From the NCBI GenBank assembly GCA_949372755.1, contig CASIBO010000005.1:285743-349742 (forward strand): a stretch of 64,000 nt of DNA, in the 5' to 3' direction. Position 1 is the first letter of the stretch; each line of letters opens with the position of its first letter. This document shows, one piece after another, positions 44,999-54,037 of this stretch. Source of the DNA: UBA9926 sp018645765 (GTDB taxonomy: Bacteria; Pseudomonadota; Gammaproteobacteria; Pseudomonadales; Azotimanducaceae). The position numbers were made by a program, and so were the translations under genes. The notes below the pieces were generated by a model. It searched no databases. It was given only the letters and a program-made list of their open reading frames with translations, and was not told where the DNA came from.

Positions 44999-47011
44999 AT
45001 GCGCCAAACCGATGTAATTCCCGAGGCTACTCAAACAGCCAAGAAGCAGCTCGCCGCCGGAGACATCTCCGGCGCTGAGCGACTGCTTTTCCAACAACTT
45101 CAGCTCACACCCCACGATCGTGAAACCCATTATTATTACTGCGTTTGCCTGCGTTATTTAACGCGACTATCAGACGCTCGAGACGAGCTCGAAACACTCC
45201 TAGGCCGGTTTCCGCGCTTTGCCCGCGGCTATCAAGAAATAGGCTACACCTTCAAAGCTTTGAACGATCAGGACAAGGCGTTGTCTTCATTTCGAACCGC
45301 CGTGACGCTCAACGATGCGCTGCTTGGCAGCTGGCGGGCCCTAATCGAGATGACCAGTAAGACTTATCGTCCCGCGATCTATGACGAGGCGGTAACACAG
45401 ACGCAGAACCTAGAAGGCTTACCCAAAGCCCTCTTGCAAGTTCGAGATTGGATTAATGAAGGCCGCCTCGCGCAAGCAGAGCAACTTTGCCGCCAGTTCC
45501 TCCTGAGACACCCCAAACAGGTCGAAGGCATGCGCCTCTTAGCGCACATCGGCGTGCAAACCGAAGTTTTGGATGATGCCGAGGTGTTACTGGAAAATGC
45601 GGTTCGATTTGAACCCGACAATGATCTCGCTCGTTTTGATTATATGGGCGTGCTGTATAAGCGTCAAAAATACGCAGCCTCGTTTGCACAAGCTGAGCAG
45701 TTGATCGAAAAAGCACCCAACAATGTGCGTCATCAAACCGCTTATGCCAACCAATGCGTCGCCATCGGCCGATTTGATGAGGCCATCGCGATCTACGATC
45801 AGGTAATCCCTAAGGTCCCAGATCCCGCACAGGTCCATCTGCTCAAGGCGCATGCGCTTAAAACCATCGATCAAACAGAGCAGGCCATCGCAGCCTACCG
45901 CGCCGCCTATGAAAACAAACCAGGATTCGGGGATGCCTTTTGGAGCCTTGCAAATCTCAAGACCTACCGATTCAGCGACCTTGAGGTCGAGGCGATGCTG
46001 GCCTCGATTGCCGAACCGAACTTATCGCCCGTTGATCACGTCCATCTTAATTTTGCACTTGGGAAACACTTTGAAGACGCTAAAGATTTCGAACAAGCCT
46101 TTGGCTTTTATCAGCAGGGCAATACCCTTAAGCAAGGTCAAATCGGCTTCGATAGCGAACTGCTCAGCAAGCGACTTTCCCTGCAAACCAGTGTTTGCTC
46201 TGAGAGGTTGTTCAAGCAGCGTGCCAGCCATGGCTGCCCGGCACCTGATCCTATATTTATTTTAGGTCTACCGCGCGCGGGCTCGACCTTACTTGAGCAA
46301 ATCCTGGCCTCTCACCCACTGGTTGATGGCACTCAAGAGCTCCCCAACATTGCAGCCTTTGCCTTCGAACTCGACGGCCGGCGGCGCGTCCAAGACGCGC
46401 CTCAATACCCAGCTTGCCTGACCACGATTCCAGATAGTGAACTCGCGGCAATGGGGCAGAAATACTTAGCGGACACTCAAATCCACCGCGGGAATGCCCC
46501 TTTTTTCATCGACAAGATGCCCAATAATTTCCGCCATATCGGACTCATTCAGCTCATTTTACCCAACGCCAAGATTATCGATGCCCGGCGGCATCCGATG
46601 GCGTGCTGCTTTAGTGGCTTCAAACAACTCTTTGCCAGCGGTCAAGAGTTCAGTTACAGCCTCACCGATATCGGACGCTACTACCAAGACTATATGCGCT
46701 TAATGAATCACTGGCACGAGGTACTCCCTGGAAAAGTCCTAACGGTTCATCATGAGGCGGTTGTGTTCAACCTCGAGCAACAAGTCAGACGTATTCTGGA
46801 TTTTTGCGGATTAGAGTTCGATCCGGCTTGCCTGAACTTTCATCAAACCGAACGCAGTGTTCGCACACCGAGTTCTGAGCAAGTGAGGCAACCGATTTAT
46901 CAATCTGGATTGGAGGCTTGGATGAATTTCGAACCTTGGCTTGAGCCTTTAAAGGCGGCCATTGGCGACGAGATCCTAACTGGCTATCCAGACTTCAACC
47001 CATCCATTTGA
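44999..47011 (+). CDS. TPR-repeat sulfotransferase family protein
   Basis: A 670-residue two-part protein. Residues 1-395 hold tetratricopeptide repeats, for example GRFPRFARGYQEIGYTFKA and LLKAHALKTIDQTEQAIAAYRAAYENKP. From about 418 on there is a sulfotransferase domain with the PAPS-binding loop ILGLPRAGSTLLEQILASHP and the later IDARRHPMACCFSGF, which supplies the 3'-phosphate contacts. The natural acceptor may be a protein or a saccharide. No signal peptide, so cytosolic. It starts 61 nt after the receptor stop and may share its transcript. Confidence 0.88.
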   Translation: MRQTDVIPEATQTAKKQLAAGDISGAERLLFQQLQLTPHDRETHYYYCVCLRYLTRLSDARDELETLLGRFPRFARGYQEIGYTFKALNDQDKALSSFRTAVTLNDALLGSWRALIEMTSKTYRPAIYDEAVTQTQNLEGLPKALLQVRDWINEGRLAQAEQLCRQFLLRHPKQVEGMRLLAHIGVQTEVLDDAEVLLENAVRFEPDNDLARFDYMGVLYKRQKYAASFAQAEQLIEKAPNNVRHQTAYANQCVAIGRFDEAIAIYDQVIPKVPDPAQVHLLKAHALKTIDQTEQAIAAYRAAYENKPGFGDAFWSLANLKTYRFSDLEVEAMLASIAEPNLSPVDHVHLNFALGKHFEDAKDFEQAFGFYQQGNTLKQGQIGFDSELLSKRLSLQTSVCSERLFKQRASHGCPAPDPIFILGLPRAGSTLLEQILASHPLVDGTQELPNIAAFAFELDGRRRVQDAPQYPACLTTIPDSELAAMGQKYLADTQIHRGNAPFFIDKMPNNFRHIGLIQLILPNAKIIDARRHPMACCFSGFKQLFASGQEFSYSLTDIGRYYQDYMRLMNHWHEVLPGKVLTVHHEAVVFNLEQQVRRILDFCGLEFDPACLNFHQTERSVRTPSSEQVRQPIYQSGLEAWMNFEPWLEPLKAAIGDEILTGYPDFNPSI

Positions 47012-47313
47012 TCCGTGACCGTCAGCTGAACGCGCTTCGTTTAAACGGTCTGAACAACCTGAGCGAGTTTTATAGATAAAATAGCGTCACAGCAGGCCGC
47101 GCCGCAATGCGAAAAGCCGCCCCTCTTCATCCGACTAAAAGATTACGAACGGCTGCTCGATCGTGTCGACTCTTTGCATTGCCTAAAATGCTCAGCGGGC
47201 ACTGTTTAGAGCAAAGGCAAAGGCAAGTCAGTATTGCCATTCGCTTTGCACCGCTAGATTTCTGAACCATTAACCGCTACATTCAAAGCGTCCCACACCA
47301 AGAAGAGAAGCCC
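47012..47313. other. Intergenic stretch, no gene seen
   Basis: This 302-nt gap lies between the sulfotransferase gene and the amidohydrolase gene, both on the plus strand. I see no coding sequence, strong hairpin or promoter pattern in it. Confidence 0.35.
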
Positions 47314-49014
47314 ATGACCACCTTTGATACGCTGATTAAAAACGGCCAAGTTTTTGATGGCACCGGGGCTGAACCCCAGTTTGTAGACGTTGGCATCAAA
47401 GATGGGCTAATCGCAGCGGTCGGCGCACTGGCCGACGCCACTGCTACCGAAGTGGTGGATGCCAATGGGAAAATTGTAACGCCGGGCTTTATTGATGTGC
47501 ACACTCACTATGATGGCCAAGCCACTTGGGATCAGCACATGGCGCCGTCAGCCAACCTGGGCACGACCACCGTTGTCATGGGGAACTGTGGCGTTGGCTT
47601 TGCGCCCTGTAAAAAAACAGACCATGAGGTGTTGATTCATTTGATGGAGGGCGTGGAAGAAATACCGGAAACGGCCATGAATGAAGGCCTGCCCTGGGAT
47701 TGGGAAAGCTTTCCCGAATATCTCGACAGCTTGGACAAGAGGCCGCGCGATATCGACATTGCGGCGCTGTATCCGCACGGCCCGTTACGCGTATTTGTTA
47801 TGGGTGAACGGGCTGTTAATCGAGAACCCGCAACGGACGACGACATTCAAGCCATGCAAGCCCTTTTGTCCGAAGGCATGAAAGCCGGCGCAGTGGGCTT
47901 CTCTACCAGTCGCACCTTGGTGCACCGCAGCAGCGATGGAAAACTGATCCCCACATTTAAGGCTGCGACTCGAGAGCTCAAAGCACTGGGCCAAATGCTC
48001 GAAGGAGACGCAGGCCATGTTTTTCAGCTCATCTCGGACTGGGATGACCCCCAAGATGAGTTCAGTATTTTAGAAGACACCTGCAAGGCAACAGGCGCCA
48101 AGGGCACCTTTACGTTGTTGCAGTTGGACAACCAGCCTGAGCTTTGGCGAGAACAATTGGCGATGATTGAGGCTGCTCAAGTCCGTGGTTTGGACATCCG
48201 AGGCCAGGTCTTGTCTCGCCCCGTTGGCATGATGATGGGGATGCCCTCCTCCATGAACCCATTCTACAGAAGGCCCAGCTATGCCGCCTTCGACCATCTG
48301 CCCGTCACAGAAAAGATTGCAAACTTGCAGGATCCCCTAACCAAGGCCCGGATTCTCCAAGAGGACAACGAGAATCCCCATATATTTGTCAAAATTTTCA
48401 ACACCAAATACGACAAGATGTATCCGATGGTGGACCCGATCGAGTACCTTCCCGAGCCGAATGATTCGGTTCAAGCGCAAGCCGACGCCGCTGGCGAAGA
48501 TCCCCAATCTTGGCTATACGACTATCTTCTGGGCAATGCCGGCACCAACTTAATTTATATCCCGGCCGCAAATTATGCAGGCGGTATTGCTGAATTACTC
48601 AAGCACCCCCATACCGTTGCCGCGTTAGGCGACGGAGGCGCCCACGTCGGATCAATTTGTGATGCCAGTGCTAACTTATACCTCATCACCAAATGGGTTA
48701 AACAACAGGCTCAAATAGAACTCAGCCAAGGTATTCGAATGCTGACCGAGCAACCCGCCGAGTTATATTCGCTGACGGATCGAGGCCGCATTGAAGTCGG
48801 CATGAAAGCCGATATCAACGTGATCGATCTGGACCAGCTAAAGCTCTTAACGCCACACATCGTGCACGACCTACCGGCCGGCGGGAAACGCTTTCTACAG
48901 CACGCAGAAGGCCTCGAGCTGACCATGGTTGCCGGCGACGTGACCTATCGTCTAGGAAAAGCAACTGGCGCCTTGCCTGGAAAATTAATTCGTGGGAAAT
49001 CTGCAGCGGCCTAA
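47314..49014 (+). CDS. Amidohydrolase, N-acyl-D-amino-acid deacylase-like
   Basis: A 566-residue metal-dependent amidohydrolase. It opens with an N-terminal beta-sandwich strand (LIKNGQVFDGTG) and the metal-binding IDVHTHYDGQATWD near residues 60-73. A long TIM-barrel insertion follows, then GDGGAHVGSICDAS with the catalytic Asp region, then the closing beta-sandwich GRIEVGMKADINVIDLD. Members remove acyl groups from N-acyl-D-amino acids or open related cyclic amides with zinc. The GNCGVGFAPC segment is typical for the D-aminoacylase branch. The ATG start has GAGA upstream. Cytosolic. Confidence 0.88.
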   Translation: MTTFDTLIKNGQVFDGTGAEPQFVDVGIKDGLIAAVGALADATATEVVDANGKIVTPGFIDVHTHYDGQATWDQHMAPSANLGTTTVVMGNCGVGFAPCKKTDHEVLIHLMEGVEEIPETAMNEGLPWDWESFPEYLDSLDKRPRDIDIAALYPHGPLRVFVMGERAVNREPATDDDIQAMQALLSEGMKAGAVGFSTSRTLVHRSSDGKLIPTFKAATRELKALGQMLEGDAGHVFQLISDWDDPQDEFSILEDTCKATGAKGTFTLLQLDNQPELWREQLAMIEAAQVRGLDIRGQVLSRPVGMMMGMPSSMNPFYRRPSYAAFDHLPVTEKIANLQDPLTKARILQEDNENPHIFVKIFNTKYDKMYPMVDPIEYLPEPNDSVQAQADAAGEDPQSWLYDYLLGNAGTNLIYIPAANYAGGIAELLKHPHTVAALGDGGAHVGSICDASANLYLITKWVKQQAQIELSQGIRMLTEQPAELYSLTDRGRIEVGMKADINVIDLDQLKLLTPHIVHDLPAGGKRFLQHAEGLELTMVAGDVTYRLGKATGALPGKLIRGKSAAA

Positions 49015-49102
49015 CTCAAAGGATGTCCCATGGATCTTTAATCCGTGAGGGTTATCGACGCTATGAGGCCTTCAAGGTTGCCCTGCTGGTGATGGTTCTA
49101 TC

Positions 49103-49837
49103 ATGACAGCACAACTCAAAAGCGCCTTAAACATTTCAACGCGCTCCCATCAGGGTTTGACTCGCGCAGAAAATCAGGATGCGGCTTATACCAATCCAAG
49201 CGCTGGCTTCATGGCCGTTGCGGACGGTTTGGGCGGCCACCAATCAGGCAAATTATGCGCCGAACTCACCACGGGTTTTTTTGAAGCGGCCCTGCAAACC
49301 CAAAGGCCTTCGAGCATAGAAGACCTTTTTCAGTCAATGAAGCAATGTAATCACGCTTTGATTCAGCATCAAAAGGACCACCCGCAGGTCAATGGCATGC
49401 GCACGACGCTGGTTTGCGGGCAGATAACAGATGATGACCAATTGCTGTACGGTTGGGCTGGCGATTCAAGACTCTATGTCTTTGATACCGAAAGCGGCCT
49501 TGCGCAGCTATCGCGCGACCACACACTCCGGGAAAGTAAGCTCGATGCGGCCTTAACTCCCGCAGACGGTGATCAGCATATCCTCACCAAAAGTTTGGGT
49601 GGTAATCAGGTTTTTGAACCCGTATGTGGTTCAGTGCAACTCAGTCCAAATCAAATCATGCTACTGACTACCGATGGCTTGACAGGAATGGTGCAGGACG
49701 CAGCCATCGAAACGATTTTAAGCGCGCACGCCAGAAACCTTAAGCTCGCGGCCGATGCGCTCATCGATGCCGCCCTAAAAGCGGGGGGCGCCGACAACAT
49801 AACGGTTGTGCTGGCGCAGATTACGCCCCTTAACTGA
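49103..49837 (+). CDS. PP2C-family serine/threonine phosphatase
   Basis: A 244-residue PP2C (PPM) phosphatase. The metal-binding motifs are in order: SHQGLTRAENQD, AVADGLGGHQSG, LLYGWAGDSRLYVF, LLTTDGLTG and GGADNITVVLA. The Asp residues hold two Mn/Mg ions. Length is that of a minimal single-domain bacterial enzyme, without a membrane anchor. Its 3' end overlaps by 8 nt the end of the opposing Ser/Thr kinase gene, the standard pairing of writer and eraser, here in convergent order. The phosphoprotein target is unknown. Confidence 0.92.
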   Translation: MTAQLKSALNISTRSHQGLTRAENQDAAYTNPSAGFMAVADGLGGHQSGKLCAELTTGFFEAALQTQRPSSIEDLFQSMKQCNHALIQHQKDHPQVNGMRTTLVCGQITDDDQLLYGWAGDSRLYVFDTESGLAQLSRDHTLRESKLDAALTPADGDQHILTKSLGGNQVFEPVCGSVQLSPNQIMLLTTDGLTGMVQDAAIETILSAHARNLKLAADALIDAALKAGGADNITVVLAQITPLN

Positions 49838-50786
49838 GCTGCCAGTTCTGCGATAGCAAACGAATCATTTCTTCCATATTGGCCAATCGCTCGGAGGGCT
49901 CTTTTTTCAAGCAACGCATCGTCAAATCTTCCAATAGCTTGGGGATTTTTAAGCGTGCGACTTGGGATGGCAAACCCGGCGTGTCATACCGAACACTCCG
50001 AGCAAGTTCATCCATGGTTTCACCAACGGCCGCATTTTGTCCGGTTAAGACTTCATAGAGTACAGCGCCCAGGCTATAGATGTCGGCACGGCTGTCGATT
50101 TCGGTCTCGTTGGTCAGCTGTTCTGGGGACATATAGCTGATGGTGCCTTGTACTTTGCCATGCCGGGTCATGGTCAGCGGCAGCGCTTCAGCTTCAGGCT
50201 CAGGGGCATCCGGTGAAGCGCTTGGTTCGGGCGTATCCCAAACTTTGGCAAGTCCCCAGTCCAAGAGAACAACCTCACCAAAAGGCCCGACGAGAATGTT
50301 TTCAGGTTTGACATCACGATGGATGACGCCTTTGGTATGCGCATAGGACAATGCCTGGGCCACCTGCTCAATCACGTCAACCAGCTGAGTCAGATCATAA
50401 CGCTCGCGGTAGTCGAGCACCTCACGCAAGGTATAGCCATGGACTAGTTTCATCGTGAAATAGTAGTGCCCGCGGGTGTCCCGACCCAGATCGTAAGTCG
50501 GCACGATATTCGGATGCTGCAGGATCGCCGTCACCCGGGCTTCACGAAGCAACCGTTTTTGCTCAACAGGATCCTCGGCAAACTCACGCCGAAGACTCTT
50601 GTAACAAATTCGGCGGGACAGATACAAATCTGAACAAGATTGGATCAATGATTTTCCACCTTTCGCGATAGGGGAAAAAAGTGCGTACCTGAAATTAGGA
50701 TTCAATGTTTCAGCAAGGGGCCGATCGGTATCCTTCAGATCAACCTTTAGGTTCTCGGACTCATTAACGTCACTAAACTTTGGCAC
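49830..50786 (-). CDS. Serine/threonine protein kinase
   Basis: A 318-residue soluble Hanks-type kinase. The ATP Lys63 lies in ICYKSL, the catalytic loop is HRDVKPEN with HRD at 156-158, the metal loop is DWG (176-178) in place of DFG, and GTISYMSPEQL is the activation segment end. The glycine-rich loop is weakly conserved (IAKGGKS). No transmembrane or sensor domain follows, so it is cytosolic. A GTG start at 50786 with AAGGGA upstream fits best; a TTG at 50834 is also open. It converges on the PP2C gene. Confidence 0.9.
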   Translation of the reverse strand: MPKFSDVNESENLKVDLKDTDRPLAETLNPNFRYALFSPIAKGGKSLIQSCSDLYLSRRICYKSLRREFAEDPVEQKRLLREARVTAILQHPNIVPTYDLGRDTRGHYYFTMKLVHGYTLREVLDYRERYDLTQLVDVIEQVAQALSYAHTKGVIHRDVKPENILVGPFGEVVLLDWGLAKVWDTPEPSASPDAPEPEAEALPLTMTRHGKVQGTISYMSPEQLTNETEIDSRADIYSLGAVLYEVLTGQNAAVGETMDELARSVRYDTPGLPSQVARLKIPKLLEDLTMRCLKKEPSERLANMEEMIRLLSQNWQLS

Positions 50787-51030
50787 GATTGAGGATCCCT
50801 TGGATAACTTGTTGACCACACTTGGCAGGCCCAAACACCCAGTTTGCCACAGCGCTTTACGTCGTTTTAACGCTTGCTGTCTTGCAAAACAACCTTTGAT
50901 TGACCCGTCTGGTGGGCGTCAGGCGGTCGCGCCTGACACAAGACGCGTAATCACGAAACAACCGAGCCGATCTGCGCACCTGCCGGGCACAAAGTGTGCT
51001 CCAGAATATTGCCTGTGAGTGCTTCGGATT

Positions 51031-51097
51031 AAAAAAGCGAGGATCCCCAAGGGCAGTGCAAGAGGGAGGGGCGCACTATTTGCCCTTGGGTTTCCTC
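51031..51097 (-). terminator. Rho-independent terminator of the candidate RNA
   Basis: On the minus strand GAGGA (from 51097) pairs with TCCTC (to 51039), CCCAAGGGCA pairs with TGCCCTTGGG, and an inner GTGC pairs with GCAC. The stem is followed by GC and then six T residues (51036-51031). Stem strength and T-run fit an intrinsic terminator oriented leftward. Confidence 0.7.
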
Positions 51098-51192
51098 AAG
51101 GATCGTAACCTGACACCAAGCCCTGTCACGAGGCTTCAGTGTCAGCCGGCGCCACACTCCTGTAAAGGATAGTTCGAATTTGGTTACGGTCC
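51031..51192 (-). ncRNA. Candidate structured small RNA with C-rich loop
   Basis: About 160 nt on the minus strand fold on paper into three elements. A stem joins GGACCGTAACC (51192 downwards) to GGTTACGATCC with one mismatch. Inside it sits a hairpin CTGACAC...GTGTCAG with an inner AAGCC/GGCTT stem. Third is a long terminator hairpin whose loop is CCCCUCCCUCUU. A TGTACT box at 51195-51200 could be the -10 for a start near 51188. No protein of known type is encoded. I do not recognise a named RNA family. It lies between the divergent kinase and VOC genes. Confidence 0.5.
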
Positions 51193-51289
51193 AAAGTACA
51201 GGGTCCGCCAAAGGCCAAAAAGCAACTTCGGCAAGTCATCCGCATTTGCTGATAAACTCAGTAGCATCTAACGCTTAGGTCTGAAAAAT

Positions 51290-51820
51290 TTGAGAAATCT
51301 CCGTCTGCAAAGTGCCGCATTCCAGAATGCTTGGGTTGTCGATGACCTCGAAGCTGCCTGTACCGCCTGGGTTAAACAGCTTGGGGTGGGGCCTTTTTTT
51401 ATCACGGATTATGCCCCGGGCGCCTTTCATTCCGTGACGTATCTCGGCGCGCCGAGCGAGCTCGCAATGCGGATTGGCATCGCTCAAGCGGGACCCCTAC
51501 AAATAGAACTTATTCAACCCATTACCGAGCCGAGCGCCTATCGCATGAGCGTTCCCGCGGGCAGTGGCCAAGGCTTTCACCATATCGGAATCTGGACCGA
51601 AAACTTTGATCAAGATCTTGCTGATCTCAATGACCTGGGCTACGAGACGATCAACGCGGGGCGAACCCGCAGCACCGACTTTGCCTACGTGGACGCGAGG
51701 CCCTTGCTGGGTTGCATGCTCGAGATCGTCACAAAAACACCACTAGCGGAACGGCGGTTCAGCGAAATTGCGACAGCCGCGGAAGGCTGGCAAGGTGACG
51801 CGCCACTCCGATACGCATGA
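51290..51820 (+). CDS. VOC family (glyoxalase-fold) protein
   Basis: A 176-residue VOC-fold protein. It begins FQNAWVVDDLEAACTAWVKQLGVGPFF, then IELIQPITEPSAYR, FHHIGIWTENFDQDLADLNDLGYE with a His ligand, and GCMLEIVTK with a C-terminal acidic ligand. This shape resembles methylmalonyl-CoA epimerase/glyoxalase-like proteins. The start is TTG 51290, as no ATG precedes the first beta strand; ribosome binding is weak. Its stop overlaps the Rieske gene start (ATGA), so it is the first gene of a VOC-Rieske-P450 unit. Confidence 0.82.
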   Translation: MRNLRLQSAAFQNAWVVDDLEAACTAWVKQLGVGPFFITDYAPGAFHSVTYLGAPSELAMRIGIAQAGPLQIELIQPITEPSAYRMSVPAGSGQGFHHIGIWTENFDQDLADLNDLGYETINAGRTRSTDFAYVDARPLLGCMLEIVTKTPLAERRFSEIATAAEGWQGDAPLRYA

Positions 51821-52140
51821 GTAATCAACGCATCGCTTTCAGCGAGGACCTTCAGGACGGTGAACTCCGCGCCATAGAGCATGAGGGCCTTCACCTTTTG
51901 GTCAGCCGGGTTGCGGGTCAATACTTCGTAACAGACAACCTCTGCAGTCACGGGCGGGTCTTATTATCGAAGGGAAAACTTCGAGGCCAACATATTATCT
52001 GTCCCCTGCATGGGGCGCGATTCGATGTCACCACCGGCCAGTGCCTGAGCGGCCCAACGCAGCAACCCATAAGAACCTATGCGACAGAACTCAGCGCCGG
52101 CGAACTCACGATTCTGCTGCAAGCAGACGACGCCTTATGA
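51817..52140 (+). CDS. Rieske [2Fe-2S] ferredoxin
   Basis: A 107-residue single-domain Rieske protein. The cluster ligands are in CSHGRVLLSKGKL and CPLHGARFD, giving the Cys-x-His and Cys-x-x-His pairs. It carries electrons one at a time, usually to a ring-hydroxylating oxygenase. No such oxygenase is near, but a P450 gene follows 149 nt downstream. It overlaps the VOC gene by 4 nt. Soluble, no leader. A role as P450 redox partner is suggested by order only. Confidence 0.9.
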   Translation: MSNQRIAFSEDLQDGELRAIEHEGLHLLVSRVAGQYFVTDNLCSHGRVLLSKGKLRGQHIICPLHGARFDVTTGQCLSGPTQQPIRTYATELSAGELTILLQADDAL

Positions 52141-52289
52141 ATACTGTGGTCGGAATCAAACGCCTCGTTACCTGACGCGCCGTCTCGACGGCAGCGCTTT
52201 CACGCTTTCCCGATTAGATCGGCTAACGGTTGCGACCGCGCGTGGGAAACGCTATTTTGACGACTAGCCTTTCATTTAAAAGAGATCTC

Positions 52290-53537
52290 GTGACAAACCC
52301 CGTTAATTTTTTCTCAAAAGCGCTCCAAGACCAACCCTTCGAGGCCTATCAGCATTTGCGACAAGACGCGCCCGTCTACCAGGATCCCAGCACTCGGATT
52401 TTTCACGTCTCTCGATTTGAAGATGTGCGACATGTGCTGCAAAACCCAACGCTTTTTAGCGGTAAGACCCGAAGCGCTCAAGATCGGCAAACCGAGCGTC
52501 AGGCACGGGTTAATGAATTATTTAAAACCAAGGGCTGGCTTCCCACCGCCACCTTGATCGGCCGGGATGACCCCAATCACAAACAAATGCGGGCACTCTT
52601 TAACGAAGCATTTAGACCAGCAAAAATTCACGCGATGGATGGCTTTGTACAACAGACCGCAGAATCCCTGTTTGAAAAAATTGCGGAGGCTGGTCAGTGC
52701 GACTGGGTCCAAGCAATGTCGATCCCCCTGCCCCTGACCATTATCGTAAAACAAATGGGCGCGGATGAGGCCGATCTATGGCGAATAAAAGCCTGGACGG
52801 ATGCCTTCTTCAAACGCATTAGCATGATGCTGACCGAGGAAGAAGAAATTGAATGCGTTCTGATGGAAATCGAAGCGCAACATTATTTTCAACCTATTTT
52901 TGAACGCCTGCGAGTCACACCCGACGACACCCTCTTATCGGATCTCGTGAACAGGGAAATACCAGAATGGGGCCGGACATTAACCGATGAGGAACTGCAT
53001 GCGGAGATGATGGCGGATACGTTTGTTGGCGGCAGTGAAACCACAACGAACGCGCTATCTGCCGGCATCAAGCTATTGATCGAGAACCCAGCAGTTTGGG
53101 AACAACTCAAACACGATACCGAGACCCACCTGCGCGCGTTTATCGAGGAAGTGCTGCGATTGGAATCGCCCGTCCAAATGTTATTACGCCGCACGACGAG
53201 CGCAACGGAACTCAATGGCGTTACCATCCCAGAAGGCGCTCTGGTTGGTGTGCGCTATGGTGCGGCCAATCGTTGCGAAGGCCAATTTAGCTGCCCAGCA
53301 GACCTGCGCCTAGACCGCGACAAGCCTGGGGCGCACCTCGCCTTTGGCTCCGGAATCCATCACTGCCTGGGGGCGCCGCTCGCAAGACGAGAGCTCTGGT
53401 GGGGCTTCAAGACCTTTATCGATCGAGTCGAGAGCGCTGAATTTACGCCCGGCGCCAACGACTTCAGCTATCAGCCACATTGTCTGTTACGAGCCCTCAC
53501 ATCGCTGCAAATCAATTTCCAATTGAAGTCACCCTAG
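52290..53537 (+). CDS. Cytochrome P450
   Basis: A 415-residue soluble bacterial P450. It has the I-helix FVGGSETTTNALSAG, the EEVLRLESPVQMLLRRT K-helix region with ExxR, and the heme loop FGSGIHHCLG with Cys359 ligating iron. No CYP family can be named with certainty; it is not CYP153-like. I start at GTG 52290, which is preceded by an AGAGA stretch; the open frame to 52230 adds only low-complexity residues. It probably belongs with the VOC and Rieske genes upstream. No ferredoxin reductase is nearby. Confidence 0.9.
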   Translation: MTNPVNFFSKALQDQPFEAYQHLRQDAPVYQDPSTRIFHVSRFEDVRHVLQNPTLFSGKTRSAQDRQTERQARVNELFKTKGWLPTATLIGRDDPNHKQMRALFNEAFRPAKIHAMDGFVQQTAESLFEKIAEAGQCDWVQAMSIPLPLTIIVKQMGADEADLWRIKAWTDAFFKRISMMLTEEEEIECVLMEIEAQHYFQPIFERLRVTPDDTLLSDLVNREIPEWGRTLTDEELHAEMMADTFVGGSETTTNALSAGIKLLIENPAVWEQLKHDTETHLRAFIEEVLRLESPVQMLLRRTTSATELNGVTIPEGALVGVRYGAANRCEGQFSCPADLRLDRDKPGAHLAFGSGIHHCLGAPLARRELWWGFKTFIDRVESAEFTPGANDFSYQPHCLLRALTSLQINFQLKSP

Positions 53538-53879
53538 ACCTAGCAAGACCGCACTAGCCCAACAGGACGGGCACGATTCCACCCCCTTAAACAACCGTCT
53601 TTACATCGGCCAGACCGTCTGCCGCACGGCTAACAGTTGTGGCAATTGACCGGGGGCACCTCTCGGCACCAACTCACCTTTCGATTCAAAGATGATCCAA
53701 ACGCATTCTGATTGGGGCCAGCCATTCCGAGTTGTTTTAGGCTTGCTTGGCTTGCCGAAACCGCACTTTCCTATCGAGCCCTGATCAAAAAAATGCACGC
53801 GAGCGGCGCAACCGACAACAACAATAGCCAAGAACGGGATCTGTAAGATATTGATTTTATTGAGTCATCTTGCAAAAGA
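53538..53879. other. Intergenic stretch between P450 and tRNA-Arg, no gene seen
   Basis: This 342-nt region has no convincing gene on either strand. Downstream of the tRNA (reading leftward) a weak hairpin CATCTT-TTGC-AAGATG lies near 53867-53880, without a T-run. Confidence 0.35.
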
Positions 53880-53956
53880 TGGCCCGCCCGGAGAGATTCG
53901 AACTCCCGACACCCAGGTTCGAAGCCTGGTGCTCTATCCAGCTGAGCTACGAGCGG
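53880..53956 (-). tRNA. tRNA-Arg (anticodon UCG)
   Basis: A 77-nt cloverleaf is complete on the minus strand. The acceptor stem is CCGCTCG/CGGGCGG, the D arm is GCTC...GAGC, and the anticodon stem CCAGG/CCTGG encloses loop CTTCGAA with anticodon TCG. The T arm is GGGAG/CTCTC with TTCGAAT, the discriminator is G, and CCA is encoded. It reads CGA and probably other CGN codons. It has its own promoter-like sequence upstream. Confidence 0.95.
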
Positions 53957-53982
53957 ACTCCTGTTTGCGAATGCAAAAACAA

Positions 53983-54019
53983 GACGCGCAGTATAGGCAA
54001 TCTGATGCATCCATGCCAG
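53983..54019 (-). promoter_or_regulatory. Likely tRNA-Arg promoter with GC discriminator
   Basis: On the minus strand CTGGCA (54019-54014) and TATACT (53995-53990) are separated by 18 nt. They are followed by GCGCGTC, a GC-rich discriminator typical of stable RNA promoters under stringent control. Transcription would start near 53983, some 27 nt before the tRNA. Confidence 0.5.
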
Positions 54020-54037
54020 CACTCCCTGAATGGTTTA

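Noticed and set aside
51029..51211. Short frame on the minus strand overlapping the candidate RNA
   Set aside because: The AGGAG motif is too close to its internal GTG, and the frame runs through all predicted stems into the terminator. RNA structure explains the region better.
53880..53956. tRNA-Arg as an integration site of a mobile element
   Set aside because: No integrase, direct repeat of the tRNA end or phage gene was found on either side.
53934..54014. 26-codon Cys-rich peptide on the minus strand with a GGGAG site, downstream of the SOS box
   Set aside because: It ends inside the tRNA-Arg gene and overlaps the tRNA promoter, so coincidence is more likely. It is kept as a minor alternative target of the LexA box.
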